The notes: a model not told the origin generated them from the letters alone. Shown: positions 1-7,637, counted from the stretch's first letter. The stretch is DNA of 25,141 nucleotides from an uncultured Bacilli bacterium (GCA_910577075.1 CAJTKV010000028.1:1-25141); one strand, 5' to 3'. Numbers and translations: made by a program.

Positions 1-51
1 ACTCATATGTCTTTTTCAATGCAACTTTGTTGCACTTCACATTTAAATTAA
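1..51 (+). other. Possible 3' end of a truncated upstream ORF
   Basis: Frame 1 is open from the window edge to TAA at 49-51 and would encode a 16-residue tail ending in CCTSHLN. It contains a short palindrome, TGCAAC-TTT-GTTGCA, at 20-34. I do not recognise a family and cannot tell whether this is a real C-terminus or chance; more upstream sequence would decide. Confidence 0.2.
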
Positions 52-66
52 CAAAATAATTATGAT

Positions 67-95
67 TTGACTTAAAGTAGTAAGTATAGTAGAAT
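67..95 (+). promoter_or_regulatory. Promoter of the leuS leader
   Basis: A sigma-A-type promoter: TTGACT at 67-72, a 17-nt spacer, and TAGAAT at 90-95. The predicted start near 102 leaves only about 5 nt before the GGAGG (107-111) of the leader peptide, so the leader peptide would be the first thing translated on this transcript. Confidence 0.8.
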
Positions 96-120
96 TATCT
101 TCAAGTGGAGGAATAGATTT

Positions 121-210
121 ATGAAAATAATTATTGATAATATGACATTATTATTAGTTTTATTATTAAGCCGATTATGTAGTAATGGGTCTATTTTAAG
201 TGCTATATAA
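121..210 (+). CDS. Leucine-rich leader peptide (leuS attenuation)
   Basis: A 29-codon ORF with a strong ribosome-binding site (GGAGG at 107-111, 9 nt before the ATG) immediately after a good promoter. The peptide contains the run LLLVLLLSRL, and all eight leucine codons are UUA. It ends 20 nt before a strong intrinsic terminator and 80 nt before leuS. This is the classical arrangement of a translation-coupled attenuator: the ribosome would stall on the UUA run when charged tRNA-Leu is scarce, and the RNA would then fold so that leuS is transcribed. The peptide itself has no other evident role. The ORF, its codons and its RBS are directly visible; the regulatory role is inferred from this architecture. 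Confidence 0.85.
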   Translation: MKIIIDNMTLLLVLLLSRLCSNGSILSAI

Positions 211-267
211 AATAATAAAGCTAATTTAAATAGAGTCAATACTACGAAGGTGTTGACTCTATTTTTT
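181..267 (+). promoter_or_regulatory. Attenuator: antiterminator/terminator switch before leuS
   Basis: Two exclusive hairpins share the segment 231-243. The terminator pairs 231-243 with 249-261 (13 pairs, three of them G-T, loop 244-248), followed by the T run 262-267. The competing antiterminator pairs 181-193, inside the end of the leader peptide ORF, with the same 231-243 (11 of 13 positions pair, mismatches at 185/239 and 189/235). A ribosome held at Leu codons 10-16 (148-168) would leave 181-193 free and favour the antiterminator; a ribosome moving to the stop at 208-210 would hinder it. No T-box core sequence is present. Confidence 0.8.
231..267 (+). terminator. Intrinsic terminator of the leuS leader
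   Basis: A 13-bp stem (arms 231-243 and 249-261) with a 5-nt loop is followed directly by six T residues. It lies 24 nt before the leuS start, so read-through is needed to express leuS. Confidence 0.85.
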
Positions 268-290
268 AATTAAGAAGGGAATGGATAAAT

Positions 291-2702
291 ATGTATGATT
301 TTAAAGAAATAGAAAAGAAATGGCAAGATAAATGGAAGAAGGAAAATAGTTTTAGAGCAATTGACTTTCATCCGACAAAGCCAAAATATTATGTGTTGTA
401 TGAATTTTTCAATATAAGCGGAAATTTGCATATGGGACATCTAAAGGGGACAGTTCCAGCTGATGCACTCGCTCGCATGAAAAGACTGCAAGGGTTTAAC
501 GTGCTCTTTCCAATTGGAGGTGATTCCTTTGGACTTCCAGCAGAAAATGCGGCGATAAAAACGGGAATTAATCCCAAAGATTTTGTACACGAAGGAATGA
601 AGAATGCTATGGAGCAATCGAGAAAAATTGGACTTTCATTTGATTATGACCGTGCATTCTGTACAAGTGATGAGGAGTATTATAAGTGGACTCAATGGAT
701 TTTCTTGCAGCTTTTCAAGGAGGGAAAAGCTTATAAAGAAAAGGGCGTAGTTAATTATTGTCCTAATTGTAAGACAGTTCTTTCTAATGAGGATAGCCAA
801 GGAGGAATATGTGATAGATGTCATGGTTCTGTTAAACAGGAAGAAAGATATGTATGGTTTCTTAAAATGAAAGAATATTCCGAGAAACTTCTTGGGAATA
901 TCGAAAGAATAAATATGAATGAAAATCTTAAGGAACTACAAAGAAACTGGATTGGTAAGTCAGAAGGCATTCAAGTTGGCTTTGATATTGTAGATTATAA
1001 TGGCGAACATATTGATAATGTTGAAATTTATACTACTTGTATAGAGACGATTTACGGAATTACTTTTTTGGTTATGGCTCCCGAACATGATTTTGTTACT
1101 AAGCACAAAGATATTATTAAAAATTATGATGAAGTATCTAAGTATCAAATGAAGTCTTCTTATAGGAGTGAACTTGATCGAATCTCTAACCAACATGAGA
1201 AGACAGGATGTGTTCTTAAGGGAATATATGCTGTAAATCCGGTTAATGCTAAAAGAGTACCAATTTACTTGGCAGATTTTGTCCTTAAAAATTATGGGAC
1301 TGGCGTTGTTATGGCTGTACCAGCACATGATGAAAGAGATTATGAATTTGCAAAGCAATTTGATATTCCTATGATTCAAGTAATTGAGGGTGAAGTTAAA
1401 AATCATGCCTTGGAAAAGATGGATTATTTGAAGAGTAATGCTAAAATGATGAATTCGCAGGAATTTGATGGCATGAAAGTGTTAGATGCTAAAATAAAGA
1501 TTGCCGATAAACTTATCAATATGGGTATTGCTAAGAAACAAACTAATTATAAGATGCAAGATTGGTCTTTCAATCGTCAAAGATATTGGGGTGAACCTTT
1601 TCCAATTGTGTTTTGTCCAAAATGTGGAACAGTTCCTGTACCAGAGAGTGAACTTCCAATTATTCTTCCTAAAACAAAGGATTATATGCCAAATGAGGAT
1701 GGCAGTTCTCCGCTTTCAAAGATAGATGAATGGGTAAATTGTAAGTGTCCGAACTGTGGTGGTAATGCCAAGCGTGAAACGGATACAATGCCTAATTGGG
1801 CGGGTTCTAGTTGGTATTGGCTAAGATATGTTGATCCGGCAAATAAAACGTGCCTTGCAGATATGAAAAAACTTGAGTATTGGGGAAGCGTTGATTGTTA
1901 TACCGGTGGTACAGAGCACATTACACGTCATGTTTTGTATGCGTTCTTTTGGCAGAATTTTCTATATGAAATAGGAGCTGTTCCTTCAAGAGACCCATTT
2001 ATTCGCAAGATGGGAAGTGGTCTTATTTTGGATGATACAGGGAAGAAGATGAGCAAGAGTTCAACAAATGGAGTTTCACCAATGGAAGTAATTGAAAAAT
2101 ATGGAAGTGATGCTGCAAGACTTCACGTTCATTTTCTAGCGGGATATGAAGATAATACCCCTTGGACATATGAGGGAATAAATGGTATAACTTCCTTTTT
2201 GGATCGCGTTTGGAATATGCAAAATATTACCTTAGAAAATGGTATAAGTGAAGCTCATAGATATGAAATAAATAATCTAATTAAGAAGGCAACTGAGGAT
2301 ATTGAAAATCTAAAACTAAATACTTGTATTGCTGCATTTATGGGATTTGTCAAAAAAATTTATAAAGATAAATTCATAACTAAGGAGGAAATGCGCATTT
2401 TTCTTATCCTGCTTAATCCGCTAGCACCACATATCACAAGTGAATTGTATGAAATAATATTTAAAGGTAATATTATTGATGAGAAGTGGCCAAAGTATGA
2501 TGATGCTTATTTGAATGTCGATGAAATTAATTTGCCGATACAAATAAATGGTAAAATGAAAAAGACAATTCTTGTAAGTAGGGATATAGAAGAAGAAGAA
2601 ATTTTAAAAAAGATAAGAGATGAATATCCAGACATTATAATAGGTGATATTGTCAAAGTAATTTATTTAAAGGGTAGAATAATTAACATTATATGTAAAT
2701 AA
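291..2702 (+). CDS. leuS: Leucine--tRNA ligase (LeuRS)
   Basis: Charges tRNA-Leu with leucine in the cytoplasm (class I aminoacyl-tRNA synthetase). Visible hallmarks are the HIGH-type motif HMGH near residue 50, zinc-ribbon cysteines in CPNC...CDRC (about 156-178), the inserted CP1 editing domain (about 220-400, with VMAVPAHDERDYEFA), a second cysteine cluster (CPKC, CKCPNC), the KMSKS loop GKKMSKSS, and a C-terminal tRNA-binding domain ending in GRIINIICK. The 803-residue length is normal. The editing-site segment that usually reads TTRPDT reads TTCIET here. The ATG at 291 has AAGGGA 10 nt upstream. Leucine codon use differs from the neighbours: by hand I count only 4 UUA among 52. Expression is probably set by the upstream leucine attenuator. 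The protein could be the sole LeuRS or a second, divergent copy. Confidence 0.96.
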   Translation: MYDFKEIEKKWQDKWKKENSFRAIDFHPTKPKYYVLYEFFNISGNLHMGHLKGTVPADALARMKRLQGFNVLFPIGGDSFGLPAENAAIKTGINPKDFVHEGMKNAMEQSRKIGLSFDYDRAFCTSDEEYYKWTQWIFLQLFKEGKAYKEKGVVNYCPNCKTVLSNEDSQGGICDRCHGSVKQEERYVWFLKMKEYSEKLLGNIERINMNENLKELQRNWIGKSEGIQVGFDIVDYNGEHIDNVEIYTTCIETIYGITFLVMAPEHDFVTKHKDIIKNYDEVSKYQMKSSYRSELDRISNQHEKTGCVLKGIYAVNPVNAKRVPIYLADFVLKNYGTGVVMAVPAHDERDYEFAKQFDIPMIQVIEGEVKNHALEKMDYLKSNAKMMNSQEFDGMKVLDAKIKIADKLINMGIAKKQTNYKMQDWSFNRQRYWGEPFPIVFCPKCGTVPVPESELPIILPKTKDYMPNEDGSSPLSKIDEWVNCKCPNCGGNAKRETDTMPNWAGSSWYWLRYVDPANKTCLADMKKLEYWGSVDCYTGGTEHITRHVLYAFFWQNFLYEIGAVPSRDPFIRKMGSGLILDDTGKKMSKSSTNGVSPMEVIEKYGSDAARLHVHFLAGYEDNTPWTYEGINGITSFLDRVWNMQNITLENGISEAHRYEINNLIKKATEDIENLKLNTCIAAFMGFVKKIYKDKFITKEEMRIFLILLNPLAPHITSELYEIIFKGNIIDEKWPKYDDAYLNVDEINLPIQINGKMKKTILVSRDIEEEEILKKIRDEYPDIIIGDIVKVIYLKGRIINIICK

Positions 2703-2715
2703 AGCGTTTCCTTCT

Positions 2716-2744
2716 TTGACGATTTATAAGGATATTGCTATAAT
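2716..2744 (+). promoter_or_regulatory. Promoter of the 2762 gene pair
   Basis: TTGACG at 2716-2721, a 17-nt spacer and a perfect TATAAT at 2739-2744. The expected start near 2751 coincides with the GGAGGG ribosome-binding site (2751-2756), so the 5' leader is only about 10 nt. Confidence 0.8.
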
Positions 2745-2761
2745 TTAATTGGAGGGATTCT

Positions 2762-3379
2762 ATGGAAAAAACAGATTTTAGCAATATTTCATTAGATGAT
2801 ACAGGTTTTTATAGTTCAAGATACAATTTTCACAAGGCATTTAAGGAATATGGTATTACTAATGTATCGCAAGTATTAGATGATAATTTGATGTTGGAGG
2901 TTTTAACTCATTGTCGTGCTACTACAAGAAAACAACTTAGTTGTTTCAAAACACTAGTGGAAAGTGAGTATTTAGAAGGAAGCATAGAAAATATTGGCAA
3001 TTTAGATTATTATCCTTATAATGAAGAAGAGGCTGGGGTATATGCGAGTGATTTGGGATTTATTAAAGAGGATATGCCAGCCATACATAAGGGTTATCGT
3101 TTAGCTACTATGTTCAATCAGTATATGTATCCAAAATTTATTGATGTGTTAAAAAATGCTAGGGATTCTAGTGCAAGCCCAAGAATAAGAAAGATGGTTG
3201 ATATTTTATTATCTGCCTATGAAAGAGAAAAACTTTCCAAAATGGAATTGTCTGAGTTGAAAGAGAAATTAGTAGGTTTAACTTTTAAACGAGATAGTAT
3301 AAATTCTCAAATAGCCACTATTGAAAAGCAAATAGAGTTAAAAAATAAAAATCAAGTTGTTGGAGGTCTTGGCAAATGA
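2762..3379 (+). CDS. Hypothetical protein, 205 aa
   Basis: I do not recognise a family. It is a soluble protein without a signal peptide or membrane segment. Residues about 25-70 look like a short helical bundle, and the last ~45 residues are charged and heptad-like (SELKEKLVGLTFKRDSINSQ and on), consistent with a coiled coil. The ATG follows GGAGGG by 5 nt. Its stop overlaps the start of the next small gene (ATGA at 3376-3379), which also encodes a coiled coil, so the two products are likely made together and may interact. Both belong to a two-gene unit with its own promoter, not to the leuS transcript, although no terminator is seen after leuS. Confidence 0.8.
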   Translation: MEKTDFSNISLDDTGFYSSRYNFHKAFKEYGITNVSQVLDDNLMLEVLTHCRATTRKQLSCFKTLVESEYLEGSIENIGNLDYYPYNEEEAGVYASDLGFIKEDMPAIHKGYRLATMFNQYMYPKFIDVLKNARDSSASPRIRKMVDILLSAYEREKLSKMELSELKEKLVGLTFKRDSINSQIATIEKQIELKNKNQVVGGLGK

Positions 3380-3540
3380 ACGAAAATCTAGTTGAAGAAA
3401 TTCAAAAAAAGATAGAAGAATTAAAACAAGAAATTTTAAATAAACAGGAAGAATTGGATAAATTGATTGATAAGTATCAAGAAGTATGCGATGTTGAAAT
3501 ATATCCTGAAGAAGAATCTACAGAAGAAAAAGAGCAGTAA
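3376..3540 (+). CDS. Small coiled-coil protein, 54 aa
   Basis: A 54-residue ORF overlapping the preceding gene by the ATGA junction, so translation is probably coupled; GGAGG at 3361-3366 inside the upstream gene can serve as its ribosome-binding site. The sequence is a highly charged heptad pattern (EEIQKKIEELKQEILNKQEE) with an acidic tail and one cysteine. No family is recognised. The short length, the tight junction with the longer upstream gene and the terminator immediately at its stop support it as a real gene. Confidence 0.75.
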   Translation: MNENLVEEIQKKIEELKQEILNKQEELDKLIDKYQEVCDVEIYPEEESTEEKEQ

Positions 3541-3564
3541 ATCTAAGACTTATTGCTCTTTTTT
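3527..3564. terminator. Bidirectional terminator between convergent genes
   Basis: Arms 3527-3540 and 3550-3563 form a 14-bp stem (one G-T pair) around a 9-nt loop, A-rich on one side and T-rich on the other. It can end the plus-strand 2762-3540 unit and the minus-strand MFS gene, whose last codons lie inside it. Confidence 0.85.
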
Positions 3565-4763
3565 AATAAATGAATTAGCTTTATTACTATAAGTAAGTAG
3601 ATAAAAGCAAAGATAAAAATAATTATATATAGATGAATTAATTCAAATTTTGTTAATATTAGAGTGGCTAGAGAACTCAGAATAAATACAACCAGTCTTC
3701 TAGAAAATTGAAAGTATAACATTATCTGCTCTTTATCATCCTTTAAAGTATTTTGGAGAAGAAGATTACTTAAAACATTTTCTGTTGGATCTCTTAGGGC
3801 TAGAAGCAATAGGAAACCTATGGACATTAAAATAATACCAAATTTTGGATTAGTTAGAAGATGACCAATAATAAATAGAAGTACGGATGTTATAAGGGCG
3901 ATATTTATAAGATAGATTATCTTGTTTTTTAGTTTATCATAAATACGAATAAAGAATATATTAGAAAATAATCTTGATATACGAGATAGGAAGAGAATAA
4001 ATGATAGTGCTAGTGCTATATTGTTTACTTCCATAAATTCTTGTAATTTATATTGCATAAATAATTTATCGTTGGTTTGACAGACTGCTACAGTTCCATA
4101 AAGTAAACCATAAACAATGATTATTGTTATAACGATTTTGGTAAAGTTTATTTTATTGTTAGATGTTTTTTGTATGATTTTTTTATCTTTAGATATTTCG
4201 TATATGAAATGCGCCATTATAAAATTATTTAAACATATAATAATGCAGATAATCATTGGAATATAGGGGTTAATACTAAAGAGGAATCCTGCAAGAAGTG
4301 ATGTTATAAGAGTTGCTATAGAATATATGGTTGTAGCTTTACTTTTAATTTTAACAAATTCATCTTCACGATGCTCATATGTTAAGTTATTATTTAAAAC
4401 GACAGTATCGACACTTTTAAAGACAAAACTTACTTCATATAAAATTTCAGCAAAGATGAATAATATTATATGTTTGGAAAAAGTGAATAGGATGCTAGCA
4501 ATTAGGATTAACAGGGTTCCTAGTTTTATGGAATTTAAATTGCCTATTTTTTTTATGATTTTATGAGAAAACAAGTAAAAGAATAAAGATATTAAAACTC
4601 CCATAGTTGTCATGAAGTTAATTTCTGATGATGTTAATTCTTTTACTTGTGTTAGGAATAAAGTATTAATGGCGATAAAAAATATCAAATCTGATGATAG
4701 ACCATAAAAAAGAGGATAAATTTTATTGCTAGTTTTTATACGTTTATTAATATTATCTTTCAT
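3543..4763 (-). CDS. MFS-type membrane transporter
   Basis: A 406-residue, very hydrophobic protein with about 12 predicted membrane segments in two halves, separated by a polar stretch near the middle (EISKDKKIIQKTSNNKINFT). Its length, the KIIKKIGNL-type loop after the second helix and the overall layout fit the major facilitator superfamily. The substrate cannot be read from the sequence; drug efflux or nutrient transport are both possible. The ATG has AGGAG on the minus strand (CTCCT at 4771-4775). It is transcribed divergently from the Fic gene, with 166 bp between the two starts. Confidence 0.8.
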   Translation of the reverse strand: MKDNINKRIKTSNKIYPLFYGLSSDLIFFIAINTLFLTQVKELTSSEINFMTTMGVLISLFFYLFSHKIIKKIGNLNSIKLGTLLILIASILFTFSKHIILFIFAEILYEVSFVFKSVDTVVLNNNLTYEHREDEFVKIKSKATTIYSIATLITSLLAGFLFSINPYIPMIICIIICLNNFIMAHFIYEISKDKKIIQKTSNNKINFTKIVITIIIVYGLLYGTVAVCQTNDKLFMQYKLQEFMEVNNIALALSFILFLSRISRLFSNIFFIRIYDKLKNKIIYLINIALITSVLLFIIGHLLTNPKFGIILMSIGFLLLLALRDPTENVLSNLLLQNTLKDDKEQIMLYFQFSRRLVVFILSSLATLILTKFELIHLYIIIFIFAFIYLLIVIKLIHLLKKSNKS

Positions 4764-4786
4764 AATTTTACTCCTATGTTATAGAT

Positions 4787-4792
4787 ATTATA
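4787..4792 (-). promoter_or_regulatory. -10 box of the MFS gene promoter
   Basis: Minus-strand TATAAT 24 nt before the start codon. The -35 region is poor (TTCATC at 4809-4814, spacer 16). The expected transcript start is about 5 nt before the AGGAG. Confidence 0.55.
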
Positions 4793-4845
4793 CCATTAAA
4801 AGTATTAAGATGAATTTTTTTATACATTTGTAGTTAATCATGGAA

Positions 4846-4890
4846 AGTGTGAAACTTTTTAAGAAAAAGTGCCATAAAAAGTTTCACACT
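4846..4890. repeat. 15-bp perfect inverted repeat, candidate operator of the Fic gene
   Basis: AGTGTGAAACTTTTT at 4846-4860 is repeated inverted and without mismatch at 4876-4890, with a 15-nt spacer. The right arm covers the -35 box of the Fic promoter (4882-4887), so a dimeric regulator bound here would block it. The placement before the promoter argues against a terminator, and the T run needed for termination is absent. Confidence 0.75.
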
Positions 4891-4910
4891 AATGAAAAAA
4901 GTAGTATAAT
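4882..4910 (+). promoter_or_regulatory. Promoter of the Fic gene
   Basis: TTTCAC (4882-4887), a 17-nt spacer, then a perfect TATAAT (4905-4910). The predicted start at about 4917 sits on the AGAGGTG ribosome-binding site (4917-4923). The weak -35 lies inside the inverted repeat. Confidence 0.7.
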
Positions 4911-4929
4911 TAGTATAGAGGTGAATTTT

Positions 4930-5862
4930 ATGGATAATCAAATTAAAATTTTAGACTTATTAAATCAAAAACAATTGCAAGAGGCTGAATTAAATAAACT
5001 TATATATGGATCTATAGAAATTAGAGAAAAAGAAAATAAAAAATATATTTATACTCATACTAAAGAAGATGGATTGCAAGCGACTAAATATATCGGAGAA
5101 TATAATGATGATCTTTATAATCTTATTTTAAACAATAATATCAAAGCTAAAGAAATAAAGAAATCTATTAGATTAATTGAGAAAAAATTAAAAGAATTAA
5201 ATTATGTAGATGAAGAATTGTCTTTAGAAGTTTCAAGAAATATTGATTTTGCAAAAAAACATTTAGCAGATACAATATATAAGCAAGCAGTATTAGAAGG
5301 TGTTGCTACTACATTATCTGATACAGAAAGTATAATTGAAGGTGGCAAAGTTAGTGATATGTCGTCTGAGGATATTATGAAAGTAGTCAATTTAAAACAT
5401 GCTTGGGAATTCATACTTAATAAAAATGTTATATTAAGCAAAACAGATTATATAATATTATGTACAATTAATAAATTAGTGGAGGAGGGATTTTATTATT
5501 CAACAGGAGTATTGAGAACGACACCAGTAAAAATAGGTGGAACTGCTTGGGTTCCGGATTTGCCAATTGAATCTGTAATAAAAGAAGAATTAAACTTAAT
5601 ATTGGAATCAGATCAAAACGATGTCGACAAAGCAATTAATTTGCTTTTATATACTGTTAAAAAGCAAATGTTTCTCGATGGTAATAAAAGAACTTCTGTG
5701 ATATATGCAAATCATTATTTAATAAGTAAAGGAAAAGGGATAATTGTAATTCCGGTTGAAAAGATCGAAAAATATAAATTATTGTTAATAAAATATTATG
5801 AATCAAATAATGACAAGGATATTAAGACATTTTTGATTAATGAATGTTTTATTGAAATTTAA
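4930..5862 (+). CDS. Fic domain protein with Gln in place of the catalytic His
   Basis: 310 residues. Fic proteins usually transfer AMP or another nucleotide-derived group to target proteins. The core motif, normally H-x-F-x-D/E-G-N-K/G-R, is present as QMFLDGNKRT at residues 246-255, so the general-base histidine is Gln246. An inhibitory-helix-like motif, SIIEGG, lies N-terminal of the core at about residues 136-141. The first ~90 residues include a region with KYIYTHTKEDGLQATKYIGEY, which I have seen in front of Fic domains in Bacillota. I chose the ATG at 4930 because it has AGAGGTG at the right distance and follows the promoter; the in-frame ATG at 4840 lies upstream of that promoter. It is a single-gene unit. 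Activity is uncertain because of the His-to-Gln change. Confidence 0.85.
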   Translation: MDNQIKILDLLNQKQLQEAELNKLIYGSIEIREKENKKYIYTHTKEDGLQATKYIGEYNDDLYNLILNNNIKAKEIKKSIRLIEKKLKELNYVDEELSLEVSRNIDFAKKHLADTIYKQAVLEGVATTLSDTESIIEGGKVSDMSSEDIMKVVNLKHAWEFILNKNVILSKTDYIILCTINKLVEEGFYYSTGVLRTTPVKIGGTAWVPDLPIESVIKEELNLILESDQNDVDKAINLLLYTVKKQMFLDGNKRTSVIYANHYLISKGKGIIVIPVEKIEKYKLLLIKYYESNNDKDIKTFLINECFIEI

Positions 5863-5883
5863 AAAAATTGCTATGTCGAAATT

Positions 5884-5910
5884 AGAAACTTTATAACAAG
5901 TTTCTTTTTT
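5884..5910 (+). terminator. Terminator of the Fic gene
   Basis: An 8-bp stem (AGAAACTT 5884-5891 with AAGTTTCT 5898-5905), a 6-nt loop and a T run to 5910. Confidence 0.75.
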
Positions 5911-5935
5911 GATAATTTTCCGTTATTTATATGGA

Positions 5936-5962
5936 AAATAAAAAAGACGAATATCGTCTTTT
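5936..5962 (-). terminator. Terminator of rnjA
   Basis: On the minus strand a 9-bp stem (arms 5954-5962 and 5942-5950) with a 3-nt loop begins at the rnjA stop codon and is followed by a T-rich stretch. Confidence 0.8.
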
Positions 5963-7637
5963 ATTTTGCCTTATTAACTTCCATGATAACAGGTAGAATC
6001 ATTGGTCTTCTGCCCATTTTATCATTGATAAAGACATTTAATTCTAAAATGATTTGATTCTTTAAATCGGTTAAATTGTATTTGCCATTTAAAGAACGAT
6101 TAACTATTTCGGCAACTTTAGCTTCAATTTCGTGGATTAATTCGGCATTTTCATTAACAAGGACAAAACCTCGCGTTGTAATATTAGGCTTTATTAATAA
6201 AGTGTGATTATGCATATCAATATTTACTATGGTAACTAATACACCATCTTTACTCATCAATTTTCTATCCTTAATAACGACAGAACCGATATCGCCAATA
6301 CGTGAGCCATCGACATATACATCCCCTGCTTGAACGCGCTTTCCCCTGTGCACACCTTCGTTATCCATGATAACTACATCACCATTTTTACAAATAAACG
6401 TGTGATCTTCGGGAATACCACAACTTATAGCTAGGCTTTGATGTTCTTTTAACATGCGATATTCACCATGAATAGGCATTAAATATTCTGGTTTGATTAG
6501 TCTTATCATCCACTTTAATTCTTCAGCTTTAGCATGTCCGGAAGTGTGAATGTTTGGGAAGAAAGAGTTGGTATAAACTTTTACTCCCTTTAGATATAAT
6601 TTGTTTATAATTCTATTAATGCTTGCGGAATTGCCGGGAATAGGGTTCGATGCAAAGACGATTATGTCATCTGGCAATAATTGCACTTGTTTATGAACGC
6701 CATTAGCAATTCTCGATAATGCAGCTAAAGGTTCACCCTGAGATCCTGTACATAATATACATATTTCTGATTTTTTTAAATCCTTAGCAGCATTTGTATC
6801 GATAAATATTGAAGTATCTTTAATAAGACCATTTTTTATGGCAATATCTTTAGCATTTTCCATACTTCTACCAAAGGTTATAATCTTGCGGTTATTTTGT
6901 CTACATGTCTCAACAATATGCTTAATACGATAGATATTAGAAGCAAAAGTAGCAAGTATAATTCGGTTCGTGTTAGCCTTAGCGAAAACATCACCTAATG
7001 CCTCATCAACTATGGCTTCACTTGCGGAAAATCCTGGTGATAGAGCATTTGTACTTTCCGATAGTAATAGTTTAACTCCCTTAGTTCCCAAAGCAGCCAT
7101 TTTATGAATGTCAGCCATAGGACCAATTGGCGTTAAATCAAACTTGAAATCTCCTGTATGGACAATAGTACCATTTGGAGTAGTTACGACAATGGCAAAT
7201 GAATCAGGAATAGAGTGAGTAGTAGGAATAAATTCAACAGATATATTTTTATATTTTATAACTGTGTCTTTATCGAATGTAACTAAATTCTCATATTTCA
7301 TATTCTTGTCATTCAATTTTTTCTTAATTAACTCAGTAGCAATTTTGGAACCATATATCGTGGGAATTTTTACATTTTGTAAAAGAAAAGTAATTCCTCC
7401 AATATGATCCTCATGTCCATGAGTAATTATCAAAGCTTTAATTTTATTTTCATTTTGTTTTAAATAAGTTACATCTTGAATTACATAATCTACTCCCAAA
7501 AGTTCGTCTTCCGGGAACATAACGCCGGCATCGATAATTACAAGTTCGTTCATATATTCAATGACATACATGTTTTTACCGACTTCGCCTAAGCCACCCA
7601 AAGCAAATACAGATGTAACTGCATCATTTTTTTTCAT
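5961..7637 (-). CDS. rnjA: Ribonuclease J
   Basis: A 558-residue metallo-beta-lactamase/beta-CASP ribonuclease acting on mRNA and rRNA in the cytoplasm as a 5'-3' exonuclease and endonuclease. The metal-binding motif HGHEDH is at residues 73-78, with TTHSIPDS near 141, HTGDFKFD near 160, the beta-CASP motifs, SGHA, and MPIHGEYRML; the C-terminal dimerisation region is present. Length matches the family (about 555). The ATG follows AAGGAGG. In B. subtilis there are RNase J1 and J2; the intact metal-site histidines fit an active J1-type enzyme. It is divergent from the sporulation operon and has its own promoter and terminator. Confidence 0.97.
   Translation of the reverse strand: MKKNDAVTSVFALGGLGEVGKNMYVIEYMNELVIIDAGVMFPEDELLGVDYVIQDVTYLKQNENKIKALIITHGHEDHIGGITFLLQNVKIPTIYGSKIATELIKKKLNDKNMKYENLVTFDKDTVIKYKNISVEFIPTTHSIPDSFAIVVTTPNGTIVHTGDFKFDLTPIGPMADIHKMAALGTKGVKLLLSESTNALSPGFSASEAIVDEALGDVFAKANTNRIILATFASNIYRIKHIVETCRQNNRKIITFGRSMENAKDIAIKNGLIKDTSIFIDTNAAKDLKKSEICILCTGSQGEPLAALSRIANGVHKQVQLLPDDIIVFASNPIPGNSASINRIINKLYLKGVKVYTNSFFPNIHTSGHAKAEELKWMIRLIKPEYLMPIHGEYRMLKEHQSLAISCGIPEDHTFICKNGDVVIMDNEGVHRGKRVQAGDVYVDGSRIGDIGSVVIKDRKLMSKDGVLVTIVNIDMHNHTLLIKPNITTRGFVLVNENAELIHEIEAKVAEIVNRSLNGKYNLTDLKNQIILELNVFINDKMGRRPMILPVIMEVNKAK

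Noticed and set aside
96..290. T-box riboswitch before leuS
   Set aside because: No T-box core (GGGTGG-type) sequence or specifier stem is visible; a translated Leu leader with an attenuator explains the region better.
281..298. ATG at 281 as the start of leuS or of a second leader peptide
   Set aside because: It is out of the leuS frame and stops after five codons, and AAGGGA lies too close to it.
960..1406. 148-residue minus-strand ORF inside leuS
   Set aside because: It is a shadow of the conserved LeuRS editing domain, with no ribosome-binding site or recognisable motif.
4840..4929. Longer N-terminus of the Fic protein from the ATG at 4840
   Set aside because: It would translate through the inverted repeat and the promoter, and it has no ribosome-binding site.
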